Assembly: GCF_002216005.1 (NCBI RefSeq)
Contig: NZ_NIQC01000003.1
Coordinates: 62,001-126,000 of the forward strand
From: Natranaerobius trueperi
GTDB taxonomy: Bacteria > Bacillota > Natranaerobiia > Natranaerobiales > Natranaerobiaceae
Length of the DNA: 64,000 nt
Direction of reading: 5' to 3'
Shown piece by piece: positions 26,876 to 35,845 of the stretch (its first letter is position 1; every line of letters begins with the position of its first letter). Below the pieces are notes generated by a model that had not been told where the DNA came from, did no database searches, and was given only the letters and a program-made list of their open reading frames with translations. A program made the position numbers and the translations under genes.

Positions 26876-27396
26876 TAAAACTTTAATTTCATTAACTATA
26901 AGTAATGCTTTAATTATTACAGTTATTGTTCATCAGATTTATCGAATAATTACCCTGCCTTGAATATAACCTTAAATACTCATAAAAAGATAGCTGAAGA
27001 AAAAGGGATTGACTGTAATTTTGGAATTAAAGATGACCTAAACGAATGGTACTTTAAATCATGGGATTTAAACGCCATAGTAGGTAATCCTTTAAATAAT
27101 TCGTTTGAATCAGTATTAAAAAATAATGGAGAAAAATATGTGAGTATTGAGTTATTAGTTAATGAACATGGACATAATCAGATTAATGTTATAAATAATG
27201 GTCCAATGATTACACAAAGAGAAAAAGAAGCGATTTTTGAATCTGGTTATACAACAAAAGGTAATGGTAGGGGTTATGGGTTATACATATAAAGAAAATC
27301 ATTAGAAATTATCATGGTCATATTAGAATAAATTCTAATAAATTTAAAACAGAATTTATTTTAACATTTCCGACAGCTAAAAAGTATTGTTCGTGA
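26862..27396 (+). pseudogene. Decayed GHKL-type sensor histidine kinase
   Basis: An initial frame from ATG 26862 (NKTDKTLISLTISNALIITV) gives a membrane helix and stops at 26960. The HATPase domain follows in another frame: LNAIVGNPLNNSFESVLKNN (N box), INVINNGPMI (G1) and FESGYTTKGNGRGYGLYI (G2). A two-base frameshift at 27290 separates the end, KKIIRNYHGHIRINSNKF. The dimerisation region is missing. The N box is of the DcuS/Spo0B-like kinase type. Cognate regulator unknown; the gene is inactive. Confidence 0.75.
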
Positions 27397-27409
27397 TAAA
27401 AACCTATCG

Positions 27410-27820
27410 CGGGTATAGATGATGATGTAGTGGAAATACTCGTTGGTAGTAATAGATTATTAGTGAATGGTACGAGCCATGAAATAGATGTACAAGCTAA
27501 AATTTTTGATGGAATAATAAACTTCGTATAACATTAGATGGTACATATCATTTAACTTCAACTTTTGAATCTGTGGGAAGTGTTTCATCTTTAGCTAGTA
27601 ACTGATAGACAAGGTGGAATTTCAGCAGTTAACGGAACCTACTTTAATGCTTATACTAAAGATGATAATGAACGATTTCCCAGAGTAACACACTTTAATG
27701 TAGCAGCGTTTTGTGTAGATTTAGGCTTTAATGAAGCAATGGCTTTAGATAGTGGTGCAAGTTCTGGTATATACTATGAATATAATTACCTAACACGACC
27801 AGGGCGAGATTATAGTTAAT
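27410..27820 (+). pseudogene. Decayed stalk-domain plus phosphodiester glycosidase (NAGPA-like) gene
   Basis: The segment begins with a copper-amine-oxidase-N-like stalk motif (VEILVGSNRLLVNGTSHEID), is broken by stops near 27530-27560, and continues as RQGGISAVNGTYFNAYTKDD and NEAMALDSGASSGIYY, hallmarks of the NAGPA/phosphodiester glycosidase family found in exopolysaccharide-associated proteins. The N-terminus and part of the middle are missing. It directly follows the decayed kinase, so both probably belonged to one locus that has been lost. Confidence 0.65.
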
Positions 27821-28022
27821 TGAGCTTCAAAAAGGTTAATTCTGTTAAAAGTTTCTGAAACTTTGTCGAATTATTGCGCAATCTGTATCTTAGTGCTATT
27901 ATTTAGGTAAATGTTATATCAATAACATACATAAGGAGGGGGATGGTTTTTTTATAGTAAGCGTAAGATTTTTATTAAAAAAATAATTGAGTAAATTTAA
28001 ATTATATTGAGGGGGTATTAAA

Positions 28023-29456
28023 ATGTTTAAAAAACTAACCATGACCTTACTTTCAGGGATGTTATTAGTTTCAATGGTTGCCTGTGATGAAGGGGAAGAA
28101 GTCCAAGATACAGGTGAAGTAATAGAATATGATATAGCTGTTGTTGGAGGCGGTGGAGCCGGCCTATCTGCAGCCGTTTCAGCTGCTGAAGAGGGTGCTG
28201 AAGTAGTAGTTGTTGAAAAAATGCCAATGTTAGGTGGAAACACCCTTAGAGCAACAGGTGGATTGAATGCTGCTGAAACAACTTTTCAAGATGAAGAGGG
28301 GATCGAAGATAGTGTAGATGTTTTCTATGAAGATACTATGACAGGTGGCGGAGAAGAAAATGATCCAGAACTAGTAGAAGTGATGACAGAAAACTCTGCT
28401 TCTATTGTAGAGTGGTTAACTGAGTTAGGTGCTGATCTAAGTGATGTTGGAAGTATGGGTGGAGCAAGTAATGCTAGAACTCATAGACCAGCTGGTGGTG
28501 AACCGGTAGGACCAGAAGTAGTAACAACTTTAGATGCTGCTGCAGAGGAACAAGGCGTTGATGTTTTACTTGAAACTACAGTTACTGAGATTTTAACTGA
28601 TGATGAAGGAAAAGCTTCTGGGTTACAAGTTGAAGACGAAGAAGGCGCATTTGAAATAAATGCTGAGAGTGTAATAGTTACAACTGGTGGATTCGGTGGT
28701 AACGAAGATATGATTACTGAGTATGATGCTGAACTAGAAGGTTATGCTACTACTAATCATCCGGGAGCTACAGGTAGTGGAATTGAGATTGCACAAGAAA
28801 TTGGTGTTGATGTAGTTGATATGGACATGATCCAAATTCACCCAACTGTTGTTGAAGAAGGCGGAAACATGATCACAGAAGCTGTTCGAGGTAACGGAGC
28901 TATCTTAGTTAATAAAGATGGAGAAAGATTTGTTGATGAATTAGAAACACGAGCAGTAGTTTCTGAGGCTATCTTAAACCAAGAAGGGGAAAGTGCTTTT
29001 CTATTCTTTGATGAAAAAGTGAGAGATTCTTTAGGAGCCATAGAAGGATATGTTGATCAAGGTCTTGTAACTAAAGGTGAAAGTATTGAAGAGCTAGCGA
29101 ACGAGTTAGAAATTCCAGCAGAAGAGCTAGAGGAAACAGTTGAAAAATATAATTCTTTTGTAGAAGAAGAAAATGATGCAGACTTTGAAAGAGAAAATAT
29201 GGCAATGAATCTTGATGAAGCAAGTTTTTATGCAATTGAAATCACTCCAGCTACTCACCATACTATGGGTGGATTAAATATTAATACTGAAGCTCAAGTA
29301 ATTGGTGAAGACGGTGAGATCATTCCAGGATTATATGCAGCTGGTGAGTGTACTGGTGGCATTCATGGAAATAATCGTCTTGGTGGAAATGCTTTAACTG
29401 ATATTACTGTATTTGGTAGAATTGCAGGACAAAATGCTGCTAGTGAACTAGAATAA
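28023..29456 (+). CDS. Extracytoplasmic flavoprotein reductase (fumarate reductase/flavocytochrome c-like lipoprotein)
   Basis: The 477-residue lipoprotein (lipobox MVAC, Cys at ~20) has the FAD-binding dinucleotide fold IAVVGGGGAGLSAAVSAAEE, the EKMPMLGGNTLRATGG region, an active-site-like AVRGNGAILVNKDGERFVDE, and the C-terminal HHTMGGLNINTEAQV with GGIHGNNRLGGNALTD. This matches the FAD subunit of soluble fumarate, urocanate and related enoate reductases. No heme or FMN-binding domain is fused, so electrons must come from a separate donor. The substrate cannot be told. AGGGGG ribosome binding site; a strong terminator follows. A paralogue of identical length lies at 56673-58106. Confidence 0.9.
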   Translation: MFKKLTMTLLSGMLLVSMVACDEGEEVQDTGEVIEYDIAVVGGGGAGLSAAVSAAEEGAEVVVVEKMPMLGGNTLRATGGLNAAETTFQDEEGIEDSVDVFYEDTMTGGGEENDPELVEVMTENSASIVEWLTELGADLSDVGSMGGASNARTHRPAGGEPVGPEVVTTLDAAAEEQGVDVLLETTVTEILTDDEGKASGLQVEDEEGAFEINAESVIVTTGGFGGNEDMITEYDAELEGYATTNHPGATGSGIEIAQEIGVDVVDMDMIQIHPTVVEEGGNMITEAVRGNGAILVNKDGERFVDELETRAVVSEAILNQEGESAFLFFDEKVRDSLGAIEGYVDQGLVTKGESIEELANELEIPAEELEETVEKYNSFVEEENDADFERENMAMNLDEASFYAIEITPATHHTMGGLNINTEAQVIGEDGEIIPGLYAAGECTGGIHGNNRLGGNALTDITVFGRIAGQNAASELE

Positions 29457-29461
29457 AGATA

Positions 29462-29490
29462 AGAGCCCCAATATGTGGGGCTCTTTTTTA
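29462..29490 (+). terminator. Intrinsic terminator after the flavoprotein gene
   Basis: AGAGCCCCA / TGGGGCTCT stem with a 5-base loop, then a run of six T. Confidence 0.85.
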
Positions 29491-29641
29491 TGCCTGACTT
29501 TCCCAAGTGGGATCTTTTATTGAAGTTCTATTTTCTTTAGCTTTTTGAAGAATTATGATAGCTAGTAGTATTAAACTTCTACCAATTAGTTGATGTATAG
29601 TTAAAACAACAGAAATAAAATGAGGATTTAAATTGCTTGAC
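29488..29641 (-). pseudogene. C-terminal fragment of a membrane protein, truncated by IS debris
   Basis: The minus strand carries an open run ending TAA at 29488: SSNLNPHFISVVLTIHQLIG, then RSLILLAIIILQKAKE and a hydrophilic tail. It looks like the last membrane helix and tail of a larger protein. No start or upstream part is present; the TnpB remnant begins where homology would be expected to go on. Family unknown. Confidence 0.4.
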
Positions 29642-30070
29642 TTCACGAAAAGATCTTAGATGCCAGAAAACACTTTTTACATAAATTGTCTTCACAAATT
29701 ATAAACGAAAACCAAGTTATAGTCAGTGAAGACCTAAATGTAAGTGATATGAAAAAGAACCATAAACTAGCCAAAGCAATATTAGATGTATCTTGGTCAG
29801 AATTTTCAAGACAATTAGAGTATAAAGCTAACTGGTATTAGAACTTATGTCAAAATAGATAGGTTCTTTTTATCAAGCCAACTATGCTCTAGTTTGGAAT
29901 ACAGAAATTGAAAAACTTATAATAAGAGAATGGACTTTACTATAAATGTGGAACCCATCACGATAGGGACATTATGTAGGGTAGGCACTATCCGAATAAA
30001 CGCCTGTGGAGAATACGATGCATTAAGGTCGGTCTGATAAACAGGAAATTCTAGAGTGATATTTTATAAG
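29642..30070 (+). pseudogene. IS200/IS605-family tnpB internal remnant
   Basis: The frame reads [20 protein letters not shown], then [20 protein letters not shown] and [15 protein letters not shown], the RuvC II region of TnpB (EDL motif). Further pieces (CGTHHDRDI, the RuvC III region) appear in other frames after several stops. Both ends are missing or scrambled. Confidence 0.75.
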
Positions 30071-30172
30071 AATCATATCTGAAAATAACAAACGATAATA
30101 AAATAATAATGATGCAAATATAAATCTAATTGTTAAAAGTTCTAAGACTGATACATTGTAGGAATAGGCGAG

Positions 30173-30250
30173 TTATGCAAAAATGGTCATTGCATCAAAA
30201 CCTGTTGTTGACAGAGCGGTAATGAAAACTTCAACTTTGTGATTCATCAT
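30173..30250 (-). CDS. Candidate 25-codon ORF or truncated gene start
   Basis: An ATG-ATG start with GGGAGG at good spacing opens a frame of 25 codons: NHKVEVFITALSTTGFDAMT then IFA and stop. The ribosome binding site is as good as those of real genes nearby, but the product matches nothing I know. It lies in IS debris and may be the beginning of a gene cut off by insertion or deletion. Confidence 0.25.
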   Translation of the reverse strand: MMNHKVEVFITALSTTGFDAMTIFA

Positions 30251-30499
30251 AACCTCCCTCTTATCTTTTAATTTTGTTAATTAATCGGACTCGGAGTGTA
30301 GAAAGTTGGTAAATAAAGATAACTTGCTAGCTTCGGTGTAGAGTGTTAATTAAATCATACTTTATCCACAGAGATACTTGAAAACTTGTTAATAAATTGC
30401 TGTCATTCTTCTTAACTCTATTACTTCTAATATTAATTTCCTCTGCTTTAGCTATCCGCTCTACAAAACGTACTTAAAAACATCGAAAATTATTCAGGT

Positions 30500-30684
30500 A
30501 AGCAAGTTTTGCTCAAATCTGTTTATCTTTTTCTGAAAAAACAACTTCAACTTTTCTATTGAACTTCAAGCCTTCTATTGCAAAATCAACCACTTTACGG
30601 CTAATTTTATGATCTTGGTCTTTCATCCATCTGATAGTTAATTAAAGATACGGTTGTTTTTGTTCTTCTGTATTCTTGTTTCAT
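30500..30684 (-). pseudogene. IS200/IS605-family tnpA/tnpB scrambled remnant
   Basis: ATG at 30684 opens KQEYRRTKTTVSLINYQ, like the N-terminus of IS200-type TnpA transposases. In other frames this is followed by DQDHKISRKVVDFAIE, a TnpB motif (NHKISRKIVDFA). The order suggests an internally deleted IS605-type element that joined the two genes. Confidence 0.5.
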
Positions 30685-30751
30685 ATGATTTAATTGTATA
30701 TGTTTTTGATTTATAGTACAACTTAAGTTTATTAAAAAAATAGGCTTTCAT

Positions 30752-30777
30752 CCCACGATTGAAATCGTGGGCTTTTT
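30752..30777. repeat. IS605-type end hairpin / terminator-like palindrome
   Basis: CCCACGATT / AATCGTGGG with a 2-base loop, flanked by GGCTTTCAT and CTTTTTGCC. The hairpin with its AAAGCC...ATGAAAGCC surroundings resembles the subterminal ends of IS200/IS605 elements. The T run after it might also let it terminate transcription. Confidence 0.5.
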
Positions 30778-30989
30778 GCCCTAATACTGTAATATAGATA
30801 TTTTATTTACATAAGTTAAACTGTTTTTAGCAACAAACAAAGTAAAATAATTTACAACAAATTACTATATGTAGTAATTAAAGGTATTTTCCTGAAACTA
30901 CTTTTATATTCTCATAAATACAGTATAATAGTAGTTGGAATTCTAGTTGACATAAAATAGCCAAACTTAGAATTAGAAAGGAGTTATTT

Positions 30990-31964
30990 ATGAAAAAAAT
31001 TAAGTTATTAGTTTCATTGGTAGCTGTCGCACTACTGCTTGTGATTAGTGGACCAATGTTTAACGATGAGGATAGTGCACAAGCTTTAGAAAAAGCTGAA
31101 ATACTCGCTGATACACTAAATGTACGAAGTGGTCCAGGGATAGATCATTCGTTAATTGATCAAGTAAATGCATCAGAAAGTTATTATGTAGTGGACGAGC
31201 ATACCAATGATGATAATGGTGAGTGGGTTAAGATTAGTCTTTCTGAGAGTACTGAAAAGGAAGGCTGGGTAAGTGCTAACTTTGTTAATAAAATAGAAGA
31301 TGATGAAGAGACTGAGGTAGATAAGTTAGATAAAGACGAGGAAAAAGCTCAAGAAAACAAAACAAAAGAAATAGAACAACGAAATCTAGCAAAAGAGGTT
31401 CAAGAAACTCCTCTTGAAGGTGCTAAGATAGTACTAGACCCTGGTCATGGTGGACATGACCCTGGTGCTGTGGGACCTACAGGATTAACTGAAAAAGAAG
31501 TAGTTGTTGATGTAGGTCATAGAACTAAAGAGGAATTAGAGGAACTTGGTGCAGATGTTCATTTAACTAGAGAAGGTGATGAATTCATCTCATTATTTAA
31601 TCGGGCTAATATGGCTAACCAAATGGGTGCTGATCTATTTATAAGTATTCATGCTAATGGTGCACTAAATAGAAAAGCTCAAGGTACTGAGACTTACTAT
31701 TCTTCATTAAGAAACCCTAATGATTATCAACTAGCTCAAAGCTTACAAGATGGAATGGTAAATACTTTAAACCGACAAGATAAAGGAATTTTTGATAGGA
31801 ACTTTTCTGTTTTAAGAAATGCTCATATGCCAGCTGCTTTAGTAGAGTTAGCTTATCTCTCTAATTACGAAGAAGAAGAACTTATGAGAACTGATCAGTT
31901 TAGACAAAATGCAGCAGAAGGTATTTCAGATGGTATAGTAGATTATGTAGAAAATTTTCTATAA
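30990..31964 (+). CDS. N-acetylmuramoyl-L-alanine amidase with SH3b domain, secreted
   Basis: A 324-residue protein: signal peptide (LLVSLVAVALLLVISGPMF), a bacterial SH3 domain (ILADTLNVRSGPGIDHSLI to EGWVSANFVNKIE), an acidic linker, and a C-terminal amidase_3 domain (about 145-320). Zinc ligands are His in LDPGHGGHDPGA, Glu in LTEKEVVVDV and His in ISIHANGA; the catalytic Glu is in ALVELAYLSN. It cuts the amide bond between MurNAc and the stem peptide during wall turnover, division or sporulation. ATG follows AAAGGAG. Monocistronic, with a strong terminator. Confidence 0.95.
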   Translation: MKKIKLLVSLVAVALLLVISGPMFNDEDSAQALEKAEILADTLNVRSGPGIDHSLIDQVNASESYYVVDEHTNDDNGEWVKISLSESTEKEGWVSANFVNKIEDDEETEVDKLDKDEEKAQENKTKEIEQRNLAKEVQETPLEGAKIVLDPGHGGHDPGAVGPTGLTEKEVVVDVGHRTKEELEELGADVHLTREGDEFISLFNRANMANQMGADLFISIHANGALNRKAQGTETYYSSLRNPNDYQLAQSLQDGMVNTLNRQDKGIFDRNFSVLRNAHMPAALVELAYLSNYEEEELMRTDQFRQNAAEGISDGIVDYVENFL

Positions 31965-31971
31965 ACTTATT

Positions 31972-32018
31972 AGAGGCTAAAACCCAAGAGTTACTTTGAG
32001 GTTTTAGCCTCTTTTTAT
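31972..32018 (+). terminator. Intrinsic terminator after the amidase gene
   Basis: A 13-bp stem AGAGGCTAAAACC / GGTTTTAGCCTCT with a 15-base loop and a following T run. Confidence 0.85.
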
Positions 32019-32100
32019 ATTCTCACATTTTTTATAAATGTCTCGGTAGTGCATTAAATATAAATTATATTTAATATGGAAGGGAGCTTTTTGGATTTAT

Positions 32101-32133
32101 AAACTATCCCTACCAAGTAGGTAGGGATAGTTT
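32101..32133 (-). terminator. Intrinsic terminator after the SARP regulator gene
   Basis: A 14-bp stem AAACTATCCCTACC / GGTAGGGATAGTTT with a 5-base loop lies at the end of the minus-strand regulator gene. Confidence 0.75.
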
Positions 32134-32908
32134 AGTTAATAGCTTCAAATTTATTATCAATTTCATGCCAATTAAACGATGGATGACTTCCAAATTCGTT
32201 TACAAAAAATTTTTTAGTATTTTCAAAATAATCCTTAGCTTTTTGTACCTTACCTTCTTTAATTAGTGACTTCGTTAGATGATAATAGAACTTTTCTTCA
32301 AAAGGAAATACTTCAATAGCTTTTTGGGTGAATTCTTTTGTTTCTTTTATTCTATTAAAATTCTGTAACCTGTCAGTTAGTTCTAATGTAGTGTTTTTAT
32401 ACATATTTAAATAATAATTTCTTACATAGCTTGTCCAATCATTTTTGTCTTCGGGTAAGAAATTACCGATGTTAATATGTGAAGCTGTTCTATAGTATTT
32501 AATTGCTTTGTTAAGATTTGTGGGTATTTTTTGCTTTGCCATATTAAGACATTTTTCTAATTCTTCAATGTCTAACCAGTAACTAGCACTTTTATTCCAT
32601 TTATAAAAACCGTTATCAGAAAGAATGTAATGGTTATTGTATTTATCTTTACCTAATAAATTTCTAAGACGATAGATATGTGAGTACATAGTACTTTTAG
32701 GGTTTGAATAATTATTATCTGGCCATAGATGTGATACAATTTGCTCAGGTTTTAGCCTTTTATCTCTATGGGCAATTAGATATTTTAAAAGTTGAAAGCT
32801 CTTAATAGATTGTGACTTTTCTTGAGTGAGGTTAACTCCTTTTTTATAAACAGTAAATCCTCCAAGTGTATAAATTAGTAGATCACTTGAATCATTATGT
32901 AATTTCAC
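32132..32908 (-). CDS. SARP/BTAD-type transcriptional regulator
   Basis: The 258-residue protein has an OmpR-like winged helix (LLIYTLGGFTVYKKGVNLTQ, LKYLIAHRDKRLKPEQIVSH, YSHIYRLRNLLG, residues ~10-100), followed by a helical BTAD region with TPR-like repeats (LTDRLQNFNRIKETKEFTQK, FPFEEKFYYHLTKSLIKEGK). This is the SARP/AfsR-DnrI layout without an ATPase part. Start is GTG at 32908 behind AAAGGAGG. It stands alone and divergent from the SAM-riboswitch operon; its targets cannot be told. Confidence 0.88.
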   Translation of the reverse strand: MKLHNDSSDLLIYTLGGFTVYKKGVNLTQEKSQSIKSFQLLKYLIAHRDKRLKPEQIVSHLWPDNNYSNPKSTMYSHIYRLRNLLGKDKYNNHYILSDNGFYKWNKSASYWLDIEELEKCLNMAKQKIPTNLNKAIKYYRTASHINIGNFLPEDKNDWTSYVRNYYLNMYKNTTLELTDRLQNFNRIKETKEFTQKAIEVFPFEEKFYYHLTKSLIKEGKVQKAKDYFENTKKFFVNEFGSHPSFNWHEIDNKFEAIN

Positions 32909-33063
32909 AGGTGATCCTCCTTTCAGATTTTAGACAACCTTCACCTGTCATTATTATAAACAAGAAAGGGTTATTATTTTGTTATTAGTTGTCTATAACA
33001 AAAAGAAACAAGTTTCATCAGTTTTAATACTTACTTATTAAGTTGTTATGGATAAATCAACTA

Positions 33064-33092
33064 TTGACACTTTAAACTATTAATAATAGAAT
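33064..33092 (+). promoter_or_regulatory. Sigma-A-type promoter of the SAM-riboswitch operon
   Basis: TTGACA at 33064-33069 and TAGAAT at 33087-33092 are separated by 17 bases, an almost consensus promoter. Transcription would start about 20 bases before the aptamer. Confidence 0.75.
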
Positions 33093-33120
33093 ATGTTATA
33101 ACATAAAAAAATATAGAATT

Positions 33121-33229
33121 TCCTTATCCAGAGAGGTGGAGGGACTGGCCCGACGAAGCCCGGCAACCGGCAGCAATGCTGCAAAGGTGCCAATTCCAAC
33201 AGAAGCTTAAAGCTTCTGACAGATAAGGA
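33121..33229 (+). ncRNA. SAM-I (S-box) riboswitch aptamer
   Basis: Closing helix P1 TCCTTATC / GATAAGGA encloses the canonical S-box core: CAGAGAGGTGGAGGGACTGG, then CCCGACGAAGCCCGGCAACC, and GGTGCCAATTCCAACAG. The AAGCTT-containing hairpin is P4. It binds S-adenosylmethionine and, when bound, favours the downstream terminator, so the metNIQ operon should be on when SAM is low. Confidence 0.95.
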
Positions 33230-33260
33230 GATGTCTTAAATATAGCTATTAGCTATTAAG

Positions 33261-33293
33261 GCCTCTTCTACATTTGTCAGAAGGGGCTTTTTT
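33261..33293 (+). terminator. Riboswitch-controlled intrinsic terminator
   Basis: GCCTCTTCT / AGAAGGGGC (one G-U pair) with a 9-base loop and a run of six T lies between the aptamer and metN. It is the expected expression platform of the S-box. Confidence 0.85.
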
Positions 33294-33340
33294 ATATTTT
33301 AATGTTTTATTTAATTATCATGATAAAGGGGGTTGTTTTC

Positions 33341-34369
33341 TTGATAAAAATTACTAATCTAACCAAGCTATACAAAAATAAAAGTAATAAGGTTCAAGCA
33401 TTGAAAAATGTCAATTTAAATATAGAAAAAGGCGAAATCTTTGGGATAGCTGGTTATAGTGGTGCAGGTAAAAGTACTCTAATAAGGTGTGTAAATTTAA
33501 TTGAAAGACCAACATCAGGTTCTGTAACAATTGATGGAATTGAGGTCTCGAACTTAACTGGAAAAGAGTTAAGAAAGACTAGGCAGAAAATTGGAATGAT
33601 ATTTCAGCATTTTAATTTATTATCTTCAAGAACAGCTTATGAAAATATTGCATTGCCACTAGAAATTGCTGGTGTAGATAAAGGAGAAATTAATAAAAAA
33701 GTGACTGAATTATTAAAGCTGGTGGGGTTAGAAGATAAAGCTGAATCTTATCCTTCACAGCTTAGTGGTGGTCAAAAACAAAGAGTTGGGATTGCAAGGG
33801 CTCTTGCTAATGACCCGAAGATACTACTATGTGATGAAGCGACATCAGCCCTTGATCCAGACACAACAAAGTCAATATTAAACCTGTTACAAGATATTAA
33901 TGAAAAATATAATTTAACTATTTTAATCATCACACATGAAATAAAAGTTATTAAAGAGATATGTGATTCTGTAGCTATCATGGAATCAGGGAAAGTTATT
34001 GAATCAGGAAAAGCTTTAGATATTTTTACTAAACCAAAGGAAGATGTTACGAAAAACTTTGTAAAAAGTGTCACTGAAAAAGAGCTACCGAGTATTGACT
34101 ATTCAGGATATGATACTCAAATAGTTAAAGTTTCCTTTATAGGAAATAAAGCCAAAGACCCCATTATTTCATCACTTATTAAGAATTTTAATGTAGATAC
34201 TAATATAATAAGCGGCAATATTGACCATATCAAAGGAACACCCTTTGGAACACTTGTCTTAGAACTAATAGGAAGTGATTCAGATATTAATAAAGCTAAG
34301 GAGTATCTTACTGAAAAAGATTTAGGTTTGGAGGTATTAAAAAATGGTAGACATTTTTCAACAGCTTAA
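33341..34369 (+). CDS. metN: MetN, methionine ABC transporter ATPase
   Basis: A 342-residue ABC ATPase with Walker A GYSGAGKST, Q-loop, signature LSGGQKQRVGIARAL, Walker B ILLCDEATSALD and the H-loop ITHE. The C-terminal ~90 residues form a NIL/ACT-like domain (VKVSFIGNKAKDPIISSLIK) where methionine inhibits transport in MetNI. The start is TTG at 33341, 8 bases after AAAGGGGG; the ATG at 33302 is in the terminator tail and lacks a ribosome binding site. It is the first gene behind the SAM riboswitch and overlaps metI by 26 bases. Confidence 0.93.
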   Translation: MIKITNLTKLYKNKSNKVQALKNVNLNIEKGEIFGIAGYSGAGKSTLIRCVNLIERPTSGSVTIDGIEVSNLTGKELRKTRQKIGMIFQHFNLLSSRTAYENIALPLEIAGVDKGEINKKVTELLKLVGLEDKAESYPSQLSGGQKQRVGIARALANDPKILLCDEATSALDPDTTKSILNLLQDINEKYNLTILIITHEIKVIKEICDSVAIMESGKVIESGKALDIFTKPKEDVTKNFVKSVTEKELPSIDYSGYDTQIVKVSFIGNKAKDPIISSLIKNFNVDTNIISGNIDHIKGTPFGTLVLELIGSDSDINKAKEYLTEKDLGLEVLKNGRHFSTA

Positions 34370-35024
34370 CGAACTTCTAGACTTATTACTACCAGCTTTA
34401 TATGAAACCTTTTATATGGTTGGAGTATCAATAACTATAACGTATCTTTTAGGTCTACCGTTAGGAATAACTCTAGTTGTAACTGAAAAAGGCCATATTC
34501 TTGAGTGTCAATCTGTTCAAAAAATATCAGGAACAATAGTTAATATTTTTAGATCAACACCATTTATAATTTTGATGGTAGCTATTATTCCTTTCACAGT
34601 ATTAATAGTCGGTCGTTCAATTGGTACAACTGCAGCAATAGTACCATTAACAGTAGCTAGTATACCTTTTGCAGCTAGGATGGTAGAAAGCTCTTTAAAA
34701 GAGATAGATTCAGGTGTAATAGAGTCAGCTATAGCCATGGGTGCAAGTCCCTGGCAGATTATATTAAAAGTTTTAATACCAGAAGCTTTACCTGGATTGA
34801 TATTAGGTGGAACTATAACCATTATTAACTTAATTAGTTACTCTGCCATGGCAGGTGTTGTGGGAGGAGGTGGAATAGGTACTCTAGCTATAAACTACGG
34901 TTATTATCGGTTTCAAACAGATGTAATGATTGCAACAGTAGTAGTGTTGATAATTCTAGTTCAAGGTATTCAAGCTATAGGAAACTTTACTGCTAAAAAG
35001 GTAGATAAAAGAGTTAACAAATAA
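34344..35024 (+). CDS. metI: MetI, methionine ABC transporter permease
   Basis: A 226-residue permease with about five membrane helices and the EAA loop IESAIAMGASPWQIILKVLI that contacts the ATPase. YSAMAGVVGGGGIGTLAINYGYYR is typical of MetI. ATG has TTTGGAGG upstream inside metN. It lies between metN and metQ under the S-box. Confidence 0.94.
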   Translation: MVDIFQQLNELLDLLLPALYETFYMVGVSITITYLLGLPLGITLVVTEKGHILECQSVQKISGTIVNIFRSTPFIILMVAIIPFTVLIVGRSIGTTAAIVPLTVASIPFAARMVESSLKEIDSGVIESAIAMGASPWQIILKVLIPEALPGLILGGTITIINLISYSAMAGVVGGGGIGTLAINYGYYRFQTDVMIATVVVLIILVQGIQAIGNFTAKKVDKRVNK

Positions 35025-35042
35025 AATTAGGGGGTTTTTAAA

Positions 35043-35831
35043 ATGAAAAAAAGATTGATAATATTAACAATTTTAATTGTTTCTATTAGTTTAGTCGGAT
35101 GTCAAAACTCTGATAATGAAGATACTTTAGAGGTTATAGCAACTCCAATGCCGCATGCAGAGATATTAGAAGAAGCTAAACTATTACTAGAAGATAAAGG
35201 AATTAATTTAGAGATAGTTGTGGTTGATGATTATGTAACTCCAAATAACTCACTTGCACAAGGTGAGGCTGATGCTAACTTCTTTCAACATGCTCCATAT
35301 TTTGAAAATTTCATAGAAGAAAATGATCTAGATTTAAGAAATGAAATTGTAGTACACATAGAACCAATGGCTATTTACTCAGATAAAATTGATGATTTAC
35401 ACCAATTAGAAGGTGATGAAGAAATAGCAATTCCTGATGATCCAACTAATGGTGGAAGAGCATTACTGTTACTAGAAGATGCAGGACTATTAGAGTTAGA
35501 AGAGGGTGTAGAAACTGAAGCAACTATTAGTGATGTAGTTAATAGTGATTTTGAAATAACTGAACTAAATGCAGCCCAAATTCCAAGAGCACTTGATGAT
35601 GTAGAGCTCGCTCTAATTAATACTAACTATGCTCTTGAAGCTGGCTTGTCACCAGCAGAAGATGGACTGTACGTTGAAGATGAAGATAGTCCGTATGGAA
35701 ATATAGTTGCAATTAGAGAAGATGAAGAAGATAGAGAAGACCTACAAAAGTTATTTAGTGTATTAAACTCTGAAGAAATTAGAGACTTTATTGAAGAAGA
35801 ATATGAGCGCAATGTGCTTCCAACATTTTAA
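35043..35831 (+). CDS. metQ: MetQ, methionine-binding lipoprotein (NlpA family)
   Basis: A 262-residue lipoprotein (lipobox LVGC) of the NlpA family: VIATPMPHAEILEEAKLLLE, ANFFQHAPYFENF, AIPDDPTNGGRALLLLE and LALINTNYALEAGL. These line the methionine pocket in MetQ. It could also accept D-methionine or N-acylated methionine, as some MetQ proteins do. ATG follows GGGGG. Its place in the operon and the riboswitch make methionine or a close derivative the likely ligand. Confidence 0.93.
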   Translation: MKKRLIILTILIVSISLVGCQNSDNEDTLEVIATPMPHAEILEEAKLLLEDKGINLEIVVVDDYVTPNNSLAQGEADANFFQHAPYFENFIEENDLDLRNEIVVHIEPMAIYSDKIDDLHQLEGDEEIAIPDDPTNGGRALLLLEDAGLLELEEGVETEATISDVVNSDFEITELNAAQIPRALDDVELALINTNYALEAGLSPAEDGLYVEDEDSPYGNIVAIREDEEDREDLQKLFSVLNSEEIRDFIEEEYERNVLPTF

Positions 35832-35845
35832 AGGAGTGTCATGAT

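Noticed and set aside
27914-28243. A minus-strand ORF of 109 residues opposite the flavoprotein start
   Set aside because: It is a low-complexity Pro/Ser/Thr shadow of the FAD-binding glycine-rich region.
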